Below, piece after piece: positions 53,001-62,194 of a DNA stretch of 64,000 nt; the stretch's first letter is position 1; every line of letters starts with the position of its first letter. Below the pieces are notes generated by a model that saw only the letters and a list, made by a program, of their open reading frames with translations, ran no database searches and was not told the DNA's origin. The position numbers and the translations under genes are program-made. This stretch comes from Myoxocephalus aenaeus (lineage: Eukaryota; Chordata; Actinopteri; Perciformes; Cottidae), in assembly GCA_038501785.1 (NCBI GenBank), contig JBAMJR010000047.1, positions 4,167,001-4,231,000 on the forward strand, read 5' to 3'.

Positions 53001-53925
53001 CTTTTCTCAATGAGTAAATCCCCAGAAATAACATTGGAAAACCGTAACAGAGGCAGACCTGTCAAATCTACAGGACATTTGATGTTGAGTTGAGTCTTTC
53101 TCCACAGCTGGATGTATGCAATGTATCAGTGCTGAAAAGATTAGTGAATTTATCAATCGGACAATCAACAGAAATACGTTTTTTGATGCACGAGCAAGGA
53201 CACAATGCTAACAGCTGGTCCCTCCCATACTCTAAAAGCATTGAGCAATGTAGAAAAGGCTGCTATACTATATTAGAAACAATGTAGTAATAATATTAAC
53301 ACTCAAGTAAAACAACTAGAAAACAAAGAGCCACGTCAACACTGACAGAACTTTAAATAAAATCACTGCTCAACAGGATTCACTGTGGAAAAACACAAAT
53401 GAGTGAAATGAAGCCGTGAAAGCAGGAAGTCAACGAGCCGGGGAATTCATAAAAAAAAAAAAAATCATAAATCTCCTAATTCATACATATTATCTTAATA
53501 TTTTACATAGAAAGTCATTTTTTGTATCTTTTTTTCTTTCTTTACCTTGCGGCAATCATATGATTGTGATCTATCATCACGCAGACTTTTTACGTTGTAT
53601 TTTTTACTTACTTATAGTCAAAAATATTGTCATCTATAAGATATTGAAATAATGCATCAAAAATATGAAATTGTACGTCAACATTCTTACTTTAAATCAA
53701 ACTGATCAGAGAGTAACTTAAAAATATATTGATTTATAGCACCTCAAGTATTTTTTATTGACAGTGTGTATTTTATTACCAACTCTCACAAAAGTTTATA
53801 TTCTTTTTAATTGTGTCCAAAAAGGCATTTCAAAGGCACAGCCCGTCATCCAAACTATAAACTTAAAGCCACACCTTACATTTTAGTAAATTGACATCAA
53901 AATATATTTAATTCACTTTTATTTT

Positions 53926-54350
53926 GTCTGGTTTGCAAAGTGAGGGCCGGGAATGAAAACGCTTTCCCAACCACCTCCCGCTGGTTTTGGGTCTCAGACG
54001 CTGGGCCCAGGTACGTTTCCAGCTCAGACACCGACGCTCACATCAGCCAGGGACTCGGTTTTCCTACATTTATAGACATGTTCTTGTTCCCGCTTTAGAT
54101 CAGCGAGATCGACCGCTCGTGGGAAGGCGGGCAAGAAACAAGAGGTGTGCCGTTTCTCTTCAACGCTCATTTCAGCATTGATCTGAGGATGAAACTAATC
54201 CTATCACCTGACTTTGTCTTTTCACTGGACAGGCTTTCAGACTTCAATCTGACGAGGGCGGATATGTGCACTGTGCCTACATCCCTCCCTCTGAAGAGCA
54301 GCCAGCAGAGGGCTATTCTATCATGGGAAAGGTAGTCATGAGTACACTGT
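53926..54350 (+). pseudogene. tut7: TUT7 (ZCCHC6) relic, first nucleotidyltransferase-like domain (NTD1) pieces, plus strand
   Basis: Three decayed exon pieces lie in order on the plus strand. 53926-54010 encodes LVCKVRAGNENAF, then in a shifted frame HLPLVLGLRRWAQ, followed by a GTACGT donor. In TUT7 the same motifs (LLCKVSAGNENA and LVPLVIAFRYWA) are separated by about 16 more residues, so an internal deletion has shifted the frame. 54099-54144 encodes EIDRSWEGG (TUT7 SIDRPEEGG) but then jumps to the end of the next block, deleting the IPPYVFALM stretch that survives at 58705-58791. About 54220-54345 encodes FSLDRLSDFNL (TUT7 FSLSKLGNFNL), then stops. TUT7 adds uridines to microRNA precursors and mRNA tails; NTD1 is its non-catalytic half. 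Frameshifts and a deletion make this a pseudogene. Confidence 0.75.
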
Positions 54351-54489
54351 CGTTTTGTTACCCGAGAAGAGTTCCTCTTTTTTGGCAGTTTCTTTTTTTT
54401 TATGAATGTGCTTTTTTTTTCTAGATTGGGTGTTTAATTTTTCGCTCTCACTACAGTAATACAACAGAACTTGCAGAGACTTGAAATCT

Positions 54490-54672
54490 TCTGGAGAATA
54501 AAATGTTTTTAAATGAGATGTGTAGAATAAAATGTTTTTAAATGAGACGCATATAATAAATTATTTTAAATGAGACGCGTATTATAAAATGTTTTTCAAT
54601 GAGACTCGTAGACTAAAATGTTTTTAAATGAGACGCATATAATAAAATATTTTAAATGAGATGTGTAGAATA
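54490..54672. repeat. minisatellite, about 30-bp unit, six degenerate copies
   Basis: Successive units carry the core aataaaatgtttttaaatgaga followed by a variable cg/tg tail (gtgtag, cgcatat, cgcgtat, ctcgtag). The array stops at about 54673 where Harbinger-like sequence begins, and a partial unit (aaaatgatttaaatgagacg) resumes at 57603, so the transposon is inserted in the array. Confidence 0.85.
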
Positions 54673-55169
54673 AAGGCTGGGTTGCATTAAATTAATCCTG
54701 GTTTAGAGTTAATCTAGGGTTAGTAAATCTAGGTTTAAACTGGTTTATAATTAATCAGAGATGTGTTGCACATCTTAATTTTAACCCTGGATTAGTTAAA
54801 CTACCTTTTCTACTCCGCATGGACGCCCGCGTCCATTTCCCCCTCCCCTCCCCTTCTTACGTCTTTGCTCACGCAGACCACGTCATTAAACATGGCCGTG
54901 TTTGGTATCCCAGCATTCAAGGGCTGCGGTCGAATAGTCAAATAATTACCTCCTAACGTCTAACCCTAAGCACTTCTCCTTAACCTCTGTGGAAAACGTC
55001 ACAGGGTCAAGGAAAGATGGGAAGGAGAATTCATGAGGAGTTAGGAGAAGACAGCGGTGTTAGGCAAATCTGACTCCACTTTCCCTAAGCGACGTAGTTA
55101 TGACGCGACGGCAGGCGCATGTTAGTGACGTCACTCTGTCTGCAGCGGTGAAACTACAATGTTCCGAAG

Positions 55170-56151
55170 CTGGCCATAGATGAGAGGATGCTAGCCACAA
55201 AAGCAAGGCTAGGTTTCAAACAGTATTCACCACTAAAACCAACAAAGTGGGGAATAAAACTGTTTGTGCTTGCGGACATGCATGGCTACACATGGAACTA
55301 TTTTATCTATGAGGGGAAGACAGCAGTCACCAGATGGACTGGGCTATTCTACTGTGATGAGGCTTCTGGAAATTCCACTGTTGGGGACAGGATATAAATT
55401 ATTTATGGTCAACTTTTACACCAGTCCCAAGCTTCTGACTGATTTGGACCAAAAACGTATCATGTCTTGCGGGACTATGCGGGAGAATCGTAGGGGTTTC
55501 CCTGCCACAAAAGACCACAAACTGGTGAAGAGGTCCAAGCGGGGAGACATCAGATGGCTACGAGTGGAGAAGTTGCTCTTTGTCCAGTGGATGGACACTA
55601 AACTGGTGACTGTGGCTTCTAACTTCCACCGAGCTTTCAGTGGTTTCAGTGCCACGAGGAGGCTGAGAGATGATGGTGGAGTTGTCCGCAGAACTGATGT
55701 CCCCATTCCAGATGCTGTGAAGGACTATAATGCCTACATGGGAGGAGTGGACCTTTCAGATGCTCTGATAGGCTACTACAGTGTTCTCCACAAAACAATG
55801 CAATGGTACAAAAAAGTCTTCTACCACATGGTGGACATTGCTGTGGTGAACAACTTCATAATTTACAAGCAACTTACTGATGACAAAGGAGAGACCCCAG
55901 TGACACACAAAAAGTTCAGGCAGCTCCTCATCAGAGAAATAACTGAGAAGGAGCCATGTCAGCCTTCTCAGCCATCACATCCAGCAACATGTGCACCCAT
56001 CTTTCCCTCTCAGCATGCAACAAAAGGTCGAAAGCAATGTGTTCTTTGCAAGAACAAGACCCCGGTGATTTGCAGGAAGTGCAACACGCCCCTCTGCCTT
56101 ATTCCAAAAAGGAACTGTTATGTAAAGTGGCAAGACAATCTGAAGTCATGA
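55170..56151 (+). pseudogene. piggyBac-like (PGBD family) transposase, 5'-truncated and frameshifted
   Basis: The frame from 55170 encodes AIDERMLATKARLGFKQYSP, PTKWGIKLFVLAD and GYTWNYFIYEGK. A frameshift near 55.32 kb moves the coding to the frame that carries DGLGY, LLGTGYKLF, NFYTSPKLL, YNAYMGGVDLSDALIGYYS and WYKKVFYHMVD. It ends in a Cys-rich finger (CVLCKNKTPVICRKC, then TPLCL and NCY) and a TGA at 56149-56151. PiggyBac enzymes use three aspartates: the first (IDE) and third (GGVDLSD) are present, but the second, normally in DNFYTS, is Val here (codon 55408-55410). With the N-terminal third missing, a frameshift and a lost catalytic residue, this copy is dead. A piggyBac-type right end (caaggg before TTAA) may lie at about 56945. 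Confidence 0.85.
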
Positions 56152-56594
56152 ACAAAGACATATTTTTGCTGTCCATATGTTAGGGCATGCCTTTTATGCC
56201 TTTTTGGTCTACTTGTCTATTTTTCAATAGATCTGCTCCACTTGGAGTCAAAGTTATATTTTTCATTGTTATTATTGGTTATTACAGTTATACACATTGG
56301 TATATGTTTGTGATTGTAAATTGTAAATATTGCTCCAATTGATGAAATATATCAAAATGTAAAGGAAAAAACACCTTAGTGTGTCAGAATATCATTTGGT
56401 TACCATGTGTGCATTTGGAGTCTCCAAATGTTCTATTTGGAGCTCTGCCTGGATTTCTTCATAAAGAAAACACTGTAAAATGGTCATACTTTGTCCTAGC
56501 TTCTTCAAATTTGAGGCAGGTGTTCACTGATAGTGTAGTTACAGCCTTATGCTGTCCATAACCTGTAAAGATACAGCCACAGGCAGTTATTTAT

Positions 56595-56686
56595 CCCTTG
56601 TGTTGTCTTGGGGTCAAAATGACCCGTGTACGAGTGTATATGTATGTGTGTTGATGGGTCATTTTGACCCCAAGACAACACGAGGG
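56595..56686. repeat. 92-bp palindrome with 31-bp arms, piggyBac-type terminal hairpin or MITE
   Basis: The arms begin cccttgtgttgtcttgg and end ccaagacaacacgaggg, pairing almost perfectly around a 30-bp GT/TA-rich centre. The CCC...GGG ends and the setting, 0.45 kb 3' of a piggyBac-like transposase, fit the terminal or subterminal hairpins of fish piggyBac elements. The flanks (ttat and tgaa) are imperfect versions of the expected TTAA. Confidence 0.75.
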
Positions 56687-57066
56687 TGAAAGATACTTTT
56701 TTATTTTAGGCGGACAAAAATCTTCAATTTTTACTGACTTAAAAGGCCCACTGCTCTGTTTCTGTATGACCTACAGGTTTTCTGACACTTTCACAAGACA
56801 CTTCAGGGGTTTTTCTTTCTGGCAATACCTCATTGATGCAAATAGTCAGAGTGGTTCAGAAGCTACAGCCATTTTTATTTTGGTACGTCACTTTAGGCGT
56901 TTTTCCTCCAAAATAGGGGTGGGGTGGAAGCGGTTAAACAAGGGTTAAAACAGAATTAGTTAATGTTGCCGTGGAAAAATTCCGTTACTGATACCGTTAG
57001 TTATCGTTCATAGCCTTCCACTACAGCGGCTATAGCTAGTAAACTCCGTCACTCTAGCTAGCTATT

Positions 57067-57153
57067 ATGGCACGTCAAAGAGGGTCAAACTTTTCAACAT
57101 TTGAAAAGATGTTGCTGAAAGAGTTAATGGAGGAGTTTAACTCCAGCTACTAG
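57067..57153 (+). pseudogene. Harbinger accessory (SANT/trihelix) protein, N-terminal stub
   Basis: A 28-codon frame starting ATG at 57067 encodes MARQRGSNFS, FEKMLLKELMEEF and ends SSY-stop. Its start resembles the Myb/SANT-like DNA-binding protein that Harbinger elements carry next to the transposase. The rest is missing through an internal deletion that fuses it tail-to-tail with the transposase stub. Confidence 0.5.
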
Positions 57154-57338
57154 GAGTCACTTCCATGCTTGATTGCTGGTCCAACCTTCCCATTGAGGTA
57201 TATGACAGACTCCTTTGTGAATCTATACCGCTGTGAAAGCTCGCTGTTGTCATAAAATTCAATTGGGTTTAACCTATCTCTAATTTTCCTGCGAGGAACT
57301 CTTTCCTCTAACCCCATCCAGCGAAGATATGCAGCCAT
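57150..57338 (-). pseudogene. HARBI1-type Harbinger transposase, N-terminal stub
   Basis: The minus-strand frame from ATG at 57338 encodes 62 residues including RKIRDRLNPIEFYD, ELSQRYRFTKESVIYL and GKVGP. The pattern RxxRDRxNPLExYDDxELxxRYRFxKExIxYL is the conserved N-terminus of HARBI1-like transposases. The DDE nuclease domain is absent, so the copy cannot move itself. Confidence 0.75.
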
Positions 57339-57623
57339 GTTGTCAATAAAACGGAGATAAACCTCCTCCAGGGGTGGTTTAAATATAACTGCTAATCCAG
57401 GTTTAGTCTCGGTTTAAAATGACTGGTGCAACAGATTTGATTTTAAACTAGATTTAAATGGAAATTAAACAGAGATTGCCAAAGGGTTAGATTTACCCAG
57501 GATTAATTGTAAACTAAGGTTAAACTAGGTTTAAAGTTTGGTGCAACTGGATTAAAAGACAAACCCGGTTTAAACCTAGTTTAAGAGTTAATCCTTGTTG
57601 CCAAAATGATTTAAATGAGACGT

Positions 57624-57789
57624 TGTAGGGGACTAATAGGACCGAATACACAGGATCCCCTTTAAGAGAAGGGGCGTAACCCTGGCACCAGGAAGGAAAT
57701 GTTTGTAATGTTTGTTGGGATGGAAATAAACGTCCAGAAGTGACGGCCAAAGAGAATACTTGCCTCTTCGTTATTTCCACACTCCTACA
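57624..57789 (+). mobile_element. LTR of a Gypsy-type retrotransposon
   Basis: The 166-bp segment begins TGTAGGGGAC and ends ACTCCTACA, the TG...CA inverted ends typical of LTRs, and contains an AATAAA (about 57725). It is followed after two bases by tggtgaccctgac, which fits a tRNA primer-binding site, and then by a gag-like frame. No second LTR is visible, so the element is truncated on its 3' side. Confidence 0.75.
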
Positions 57790-57829
57790 TTGGTGACCCT
57801 GACCTCTTCTGGACATTTCCAGAGAGAAG

Positions 57830-58165
57830 ATGACGACGCACGCAGTTTCGCTCAAACTGAGTTCTGGGAGCCGCCAGCATGACTTTCTGTTTACGGATCT
57901 CTTTCTGCAGCAGCTACCGCTGCAGGTGCGGGCCACGTTGGCCAACACCGCGATCACCGACTGTCGGGAGTTGGCCGAGGAGGCCGTTAAGTTTTTTCTG
58001 TCTGGCCAACAAAGCTACACGGCGGCGCTGAGTCCGACTCAAGCCACGGCGTGGTTGCCGGGGAAGACGACGGTCGTCGCCGCACCGAGCCAACGGCAGA
58101 GATCTACCGGCCTGTGTTATTACAAGGTTTGGGCCAAAGGCTACAAGGTGCCGTTCTCCATGTAG
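57830..58165 (+). pseudogene. Gypsy-type gag remnant, internally deleted
   Basis: A 111-codon plus-strand frame starts MTTHAVSLKL, then passes to FLFTDLFLQQLPLQVRATLAN, TDCRELAEEAVKFF and a late LCYYKVWAKGY stretch. This is the order of fish Gypsy gag proteins, but the central capsid part between the first ten residues and FLF is missing. The frame ends at TAG 58163-58165 without protease or reverse transcriptase. It lies 40 bp after the LTR, where the gag start is expected. Confidence 0.65.
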
Positions 58166-58238
58166 TTTCGGCGAGACGGGAAAAATCAAGTGTATGACTT
58201 TGGGTCGGGTCTGACGATGAGGTCCGTTTCCTTTCCAG

Positions 58239-58560
58239 CTGACTTTTCCCCAAATGAACTTCAAGTGGGTCTAAGAGAGCACATCCTCCAAGACCTGGAA
58301 GTCTTCATCAGACAACAGTTTGCTGGTGAAGTAACCCCACCGTCTTCACTGTTTACCATCTTTTAGTTTTTCAAACTTAAACTAGTTTGATGAAGATGAG
58401 TCACACTGCATTTAATTGACTTGCCCATAAACCCACGGAGATGTTAGAACATTTAATGTTTAAATAAACAAATTCTGTTTTTTGATGGACAAGAGCTCTG
58501 TTTGAACCCAAAGCCATTTTTGGATGATCCAAACAGAGTGACCTGTCTGGTGCTGGAGCA
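58239..58560 (+). pseudogene. tut7: TUT7 relic, start of catalytic nucleotidyltransferase domain (NTD2), plus strand, with micro-inversion
   Basis: Exon 58239-58325 is intact: after a CTTTCCAG acceptor it encodes DFSPNELQVGLREHILQDLE, then VFIRQQFA and a GTGAAG donor. It matches TUT7 DFSPT...AREHIRQNLESFIRQDF. The next exon (about 58495-58560) should encode GSSKNGFGFKQSDLD. Here about 58496-58538 is inverted in place, so that motif reads on the opposite strand, and ctctgttt/aaacagag flank it; the forward exon resumes with agtgacctgtctggtgctggag, missing bases of the DLD codons. The gene is thereby broken. Gypsy and Harbinger relics lie between this part and the NTD1 part at 53.9 kb, and order and strand agree, so the two probably belong to one original plus-strand copy. 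Confidence 0.75.
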
Positions 58561-58561
58561 T

Positions 58562-58791
58562 CAGATTGCATTCTGAAAGCCTGTCCAGTGAAAACACCTT
58601 AAAAGACAAAGTCAGGTGATAGGATTAGTTTCATCCTCAGATCAATGCTGAAATGAGCATTGTTTACTGTCATTTCCCGGGTCTCGTGAAGAGAAACGGC
58701 ACACCTCTTGTTTCAGGTAGGCAGGCAAGAGGGACTCTTTGCGCTGCTGCAAGAAGAAGATGACCATGAGGGCGAAGACGTACGGTGGTAT
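58562..58791 (-). pseudogene. tut7: TUT7 relic, NTD1 exon piece in inverted orientation
   Basis: On the minus strand 58791-58705 encodes 29 in-frame residues, IPPYVFALMVIFFLQQRKES, then LLPAYLKQE and a GTGTGC donor. TUT7 NTD1 has LPPYVFALMAIFFLQQRKEPLLPVYL at this place. Further along the minus strand, 58600-58562 encodes a piece of FSLDRLSECNL. The block 58565-58712 is an inverted copy of 54131-54245. Upstream of residue IPP the similarity ends abruptly, and no splice acceptor fits. At about 58560 the block abuts the plus-strand NTD2 piece head-on, so this is a rearrangement product, not part of a gene. Confidence 0.75.
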
Positions 58792-59156
58792 CGCAGAGCA
58801 TTCAGGTTTGGGCTTTATAATGTACACAAAGCTCTGGTGAAGCTCTGATTTTTCTCCATCTAAATTACACCATGGCGAACGTGAGGCAGAGCGAGAAGTG
58901 CTATCAAAAATAAATAAATATATATATAAATATAAAAACATCATGTCTCTAAGTCGGCTGTGGATTCTGCTGCAATTGTTTGAAGAATACTTTCAGAAGA
59001 ACTCTGGGCGCTTACTGGGACAACTCAGGAAAGACCGAAGGAATACTTCCAAGATGTGGATACCCCATTGGTCCCTTTGACAGTTTCACATTTGAAGGCC
59101 CGTTCACACGTTGAATCTGCTTTTTGTGACTCTTAAATGATCAAGTCCCACCTACT

Positions 59157-59375
59157 GCCCCCCTATTTTCAGGGCCTATGCTCGGACCACACGTTGGAAC
59201 TCGGCCTTCGTTTGGATCTCAACTACAACTACACATCTGGCAAAGTACTCAAGACCACTTCTGTGGTCGTTCCCGCTGCAGCAGGTGTTTCCGGGACCAT
59301 ATCTTGCCGTGACGACACAAAGACGGACTGAAAGGGGAAAACTCGCTGTCCTCGTATGGTGACGGACAAAATAAA
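59157..59375 (+). other. possible orphan 3' terminal exon of unknown gene
   Basis: After a good acceptor (tattttcag) an open plus-strand frame encodes about 53 residues, including LELGLRLDLNYNYTSGK, VLKTTSVVVPAAAG and ISCRDDTKTD, ending TGA at 59329-59331 with an AATAAA near 59369. It has the look of a real last exon. I do not recognise the protein and find no upstream exons, and the neighbourhood is rearranged transposon DNA, so it may be a captured or dead exon. Confidence 0.35.
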
Positions 59376-60265
59376 AGTGAATTAAATATATTAATGCTAA
59401 ATAGTGTGTACTTATTACAAAGTGCTACCGATACATTTTACCACATGAGTCTGTTTCTTTTTAATTCGTCATCTAAACAGACCATTGACTTTCTCTGACA
59501 TGTTGAGGTTTCTGATGTAACGTGTCGGTGTGAAACCAGACTGCAAGGAATGCCTTTGTATTTTAGGTCTTCTCGATCATCCTTTTTAACAGCGTGCACG
59601 GAAGGTCGGAAGGAGCGAGAGAGAGACTCCCCCCCCCCATATACCTGTTTCATAAAATGTATCTTCTTCTTTTTTCTCATCCGCTCAGGAAAAGTTGTCT
59701 TGCAATCCATTTTGTGTTTCAAAGAATTCATTAAACAGAAATCCAATCCCAGTGTGCAATAGTTCCTTGAACTTTTTTTTTTTTAATTGTATGATTAGCT
59801 CATACAAGAATACCATAAACGTTGGGTTACAAGTCGCTCCTACGGCTGATCAGTGTCCCCGCTGTAGCAAGCTAGTAGCAATGCTAGCTAGCGCTGCAAT
59901 GTTGCTAGCTAGCTGCAATGCTGCGCTTATTATATTGCGAATCGCAGTTTGAAACAGAAAATAAATAAATGAAGAAAAAAAAACGGAGATGGGTTTCTGT
60001 CATTGTTATGGATAAACAACTGTTGTTCCATTTTGACAGACCTTCCTTAATTTTTAAACCTTTTAAACAATGGGCTACATGTATCTCATGTGAAACTACG
60101 ACCAGAGATGGGCAGTATTTCTATTACTTATATTAGAAATACGTATTTCAATTACTTTTGAGTATTTTGTAATTTGTATTTGATAGGGCTGATAAAAGAT
60201 CTAACGTAATTTGTAACTAAATACTTTAGACTTAAAAAAACTGTTCACTTATCAAGCTCTTTTTT

Positions 60266-60457
60266 GTTCGAGTAAACACAACCCTCCCCTCTTCAACTCC
60301 GGTTGAGAGACTGTTCTCGTTTGCAGGAATATTATTCCATCCGCACAGGAGGCGGCTAACACCGGAAATATTTGAAAAGTTGTTCTTAAAGGCAACTAAA
60401 CTGGTTACTCAGTGGTTGGGTCTCAAGAACCAAAATGGAAGGATTATTATGTCATAA
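60266..60457 (+). pseudogene. hAT transposase dimerisation-domain fragment
   Basis: An open plus-strand frame of 63 codons encodes NTTLPSSTPVERLFSFAG, HPHRRRLTPEIFEKLFLK and ends TAA at 60455-60457. The SS-PVERLFS-AG...R-RL-P--FE--LFLK pattern is the C-terminal hAT dimerisation domain of ZBED-like transposases. The N-terminal 500 or so residues are absent, so this is a remnant. Confidence 0.75.
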
Positions 60458-61080
60458 AGATGTCAGTGTGAACCTATATGAGACACTTAATATCGTAATA
60501 TAGAACTATGTGGCCTACCATGCCACTGGCCAAGGTAAGAGAGAAATTAGTAGGTCCGAAAAAGAAAAAAATCTCCAGGATGTATTTTCTCTATTTAATT
60601 ATGCATATCATTGCTTTTTTTCCTACTATAAAATAGCACTGTGTTAAAAGCATCTCTGCAAAGTTTGACTTTGATTAAGTGAAGTTAAATATTTGTAGTA
60701 ATTAATTTAGTGCACATTTCGTGTACCGTAGGTTTAGGTCCCTGAAAGCAAAAATGCCCTAGCGTTCTTACTGGACCTTGGACGCCTCTGGTTCCACAAC
60801 AGAGGGCCTCTACTCAGGCAGATGCACCAAAACATACCAAGCAAGGCTATGTGGAATATTGTTTCATTCATTAGTAAGTGTGGTTGATATCCCGCTGAGG
60901 CTTTGTCTGACAGTGGTTTTGGCGCAATTGGTGGATTCCGTAGGTCGTAAGCTTTCCAAAAAGGTGCACCAATCATGTGGCATCAAGCTAGGGATATAAC
61001 AATTGCTATTTTCATAACTTGGGGAGCTCTCTCGAGTCACTTTCGAGTCATATTTATGGTTTATATTAATATTTATGGTT

Positions 61081-61250
61081 GAATCAGAATCAGAACCATT
61101 TATTCACCAGGTATGTTTACACAAACAAGGATTTTTTCTTATCGGAAGGTGCATAACATTAGACATTAGACGAGACGATCAATGACAACAACAATAGATA
61201 TTAAATTAAGTATAAAATAAAGTGCTCAGACAAATAAAATTGTGTTATAA
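61081..61250. mobile_element. LINE 3'-tail-like dispersed repeat
   Basis: The stretch starts gaatcagaatcagaacc and continues ttattcaccaggtatgtttacacaaacaagg. This is the characteristic 3'-end text of a widespread fish non-LTR retrotransposon family (agaatcag...tttatt...ccaggtatgt...acacacaagga). No reverse transcriptase is attached, so it is a 5'-truncated copy or a SINE-like derivative. Confidence 0.5.
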
Positions 61251-61744
61251 ACATGTAAAATGGACTTATATGCTCTTATAAGGCCAGGCTTTGCAGTTAT
61301 TTTTGCTATGTCACTTTAGTGGCTTTGGTATCGATTCATGGGACTACGAGAACTTGGAGAGTGAGGAAGAGCTCCTGATGAAGAATTCAGAATTTTTGGG
61401 GGCGCTGGGGTTTATCAAGTTTTAAGTCCCATTAATAAAAATATATATAATCATACCTGCAAACTTGTCACCTATCGGCGAAAAATCGCCGTCTTGAAAT
61501 CAAAATATGTCATCCATGTGAATCGTGTAGATCCGAAGAGATTTAGTTTTTGGGGCCGGCCAGCGTTTCTGAGATTGGAGTGAGACAGGGAGAAGCGTTA
61601 AGATGTCTACAGCGTTTTCGTTTCCATCCAACCAGTTTTTTAATGGCAAGCTACTCAGCTTGCTATCACGTTAGCTAACGTTAAAGTTACATTACAGTTC
61701 AGACTTGCTTGGAAAAATACATAACGTGTTGAAACATACCGTAA

Positions 61745-61975
61745 CCCCCCCACCAGTTTTTGAAAGAGGACCGACCTCTTCATGAACTGAGTGACTCTCT
61801 ACGTATGGTTGGCAGACCTGGCATTTCTAGTCGATCTTACACATCATCTCAACACACTGAACAAGAGCCTGCAAGGCAAAGAGCAGGTAGTACAGCATTA
61901 CGCACACATGAAAGCATGCTGTGTGAAGCTTCCTCTCTTTGAGACACAACTACATAACTTCAACGCTGCGCTCTT
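61745..61975 (+). pseudogene. hAT/GTF2IRD2-like transposase middle fragment
   Basis: In the frame of 61791 the sequence encodes WLADLAFLVDLTHHLNTLNK, SLQGKEQVV, HMKACCVKLPLFETQL and FNAALF. WLxDLAFLxDxTxHLNxLNxxLQGK followed by a KLxLWExxL motif is a signature of Charlie-type hAT transposases and their host derivatives GTF2IRD2 and ZBED5. There is no start codon, and the fragment ends after 60 residues in AT-rich repeat sequence. Confidence 0.7.
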
Positions 61976-62194
61976 CCGCCAAAATCCAGAATTTTTTTTC
62001 TGTATTTTAAATCCAAAATACATGTTTTGTATTTTATTTTTATTACATTTATTTGAGGGGTATTGTGTATCAAAATACAGTTTGATGTATTTTTGCCCAT
62101 CTCTGTAGTCTCTATATATACAGAGACTAGGGTGAGGCAGTGCAAGAGAGCTGTACAACAAGCACAATCCGAGAGTTTAAATGAAGGTGAAGGT

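Larger units (their letters stand above)
54673..57603. mobile_element. PIF/Harbinger transposon relic, invaded by a piggyBac-like element
   Basis: Both ends (54675-54800 and 57370-57602) are dense in ggtttaa/ttaaacc motifs in inverted arrangement and start near gggttgca / tgcaac, as expected of degenerate terminal and subterminal inverted repeats. The minisatellite unit is interrupted exactly at these two borders. Inside are the two hallmark Harbinger gene starts: a SANT/trihelix-type ORF (57067-57153, plus) and a HARBI1-type transposase N-terminus (57150-57338, minus), converging on each other because the middle is deleted. The 55.17-56.15 kb transposase belongs to a different superfamily and must have inserted later. 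Exact termini and target duplication are not certain. Confidence 0.65.
60103..62105. mobile_element. hAT-type transposon remnant (composite) bounded by cagagatgggca ends
   Basis: cagagatgggca at 60103-60114 and its inverse tgcccatctctg at 62094-62105 are a matching pair of 12-bp hAT-type terminal inverted repeats, both followed inward by AT-rich sequence with repeated aaatac/gtattt motifs. The span contains two separate hAT coding fragments and a LINE-like tail. Flanking 8-bp sequences do not match, and the orientation of the 60266-60457 fragment does not fit one intact element, so the two ends may belong to different copies of the same family. Confidence 0.5.

Noticed and set aside
59098..59125. 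ggcccgttcacacg, similar to the Harbinger terminus at 63690
   Set aside because: Only about 11 bases agree and no partner end or target duplication is visible, so I did not call an element.
60734..60999. Overlapping frames on both strands (80 and 73 codons)
   Set aside because: No recognisable family; they lie inside the hAT-type remnant and probably reflect non-coding transposon interior.
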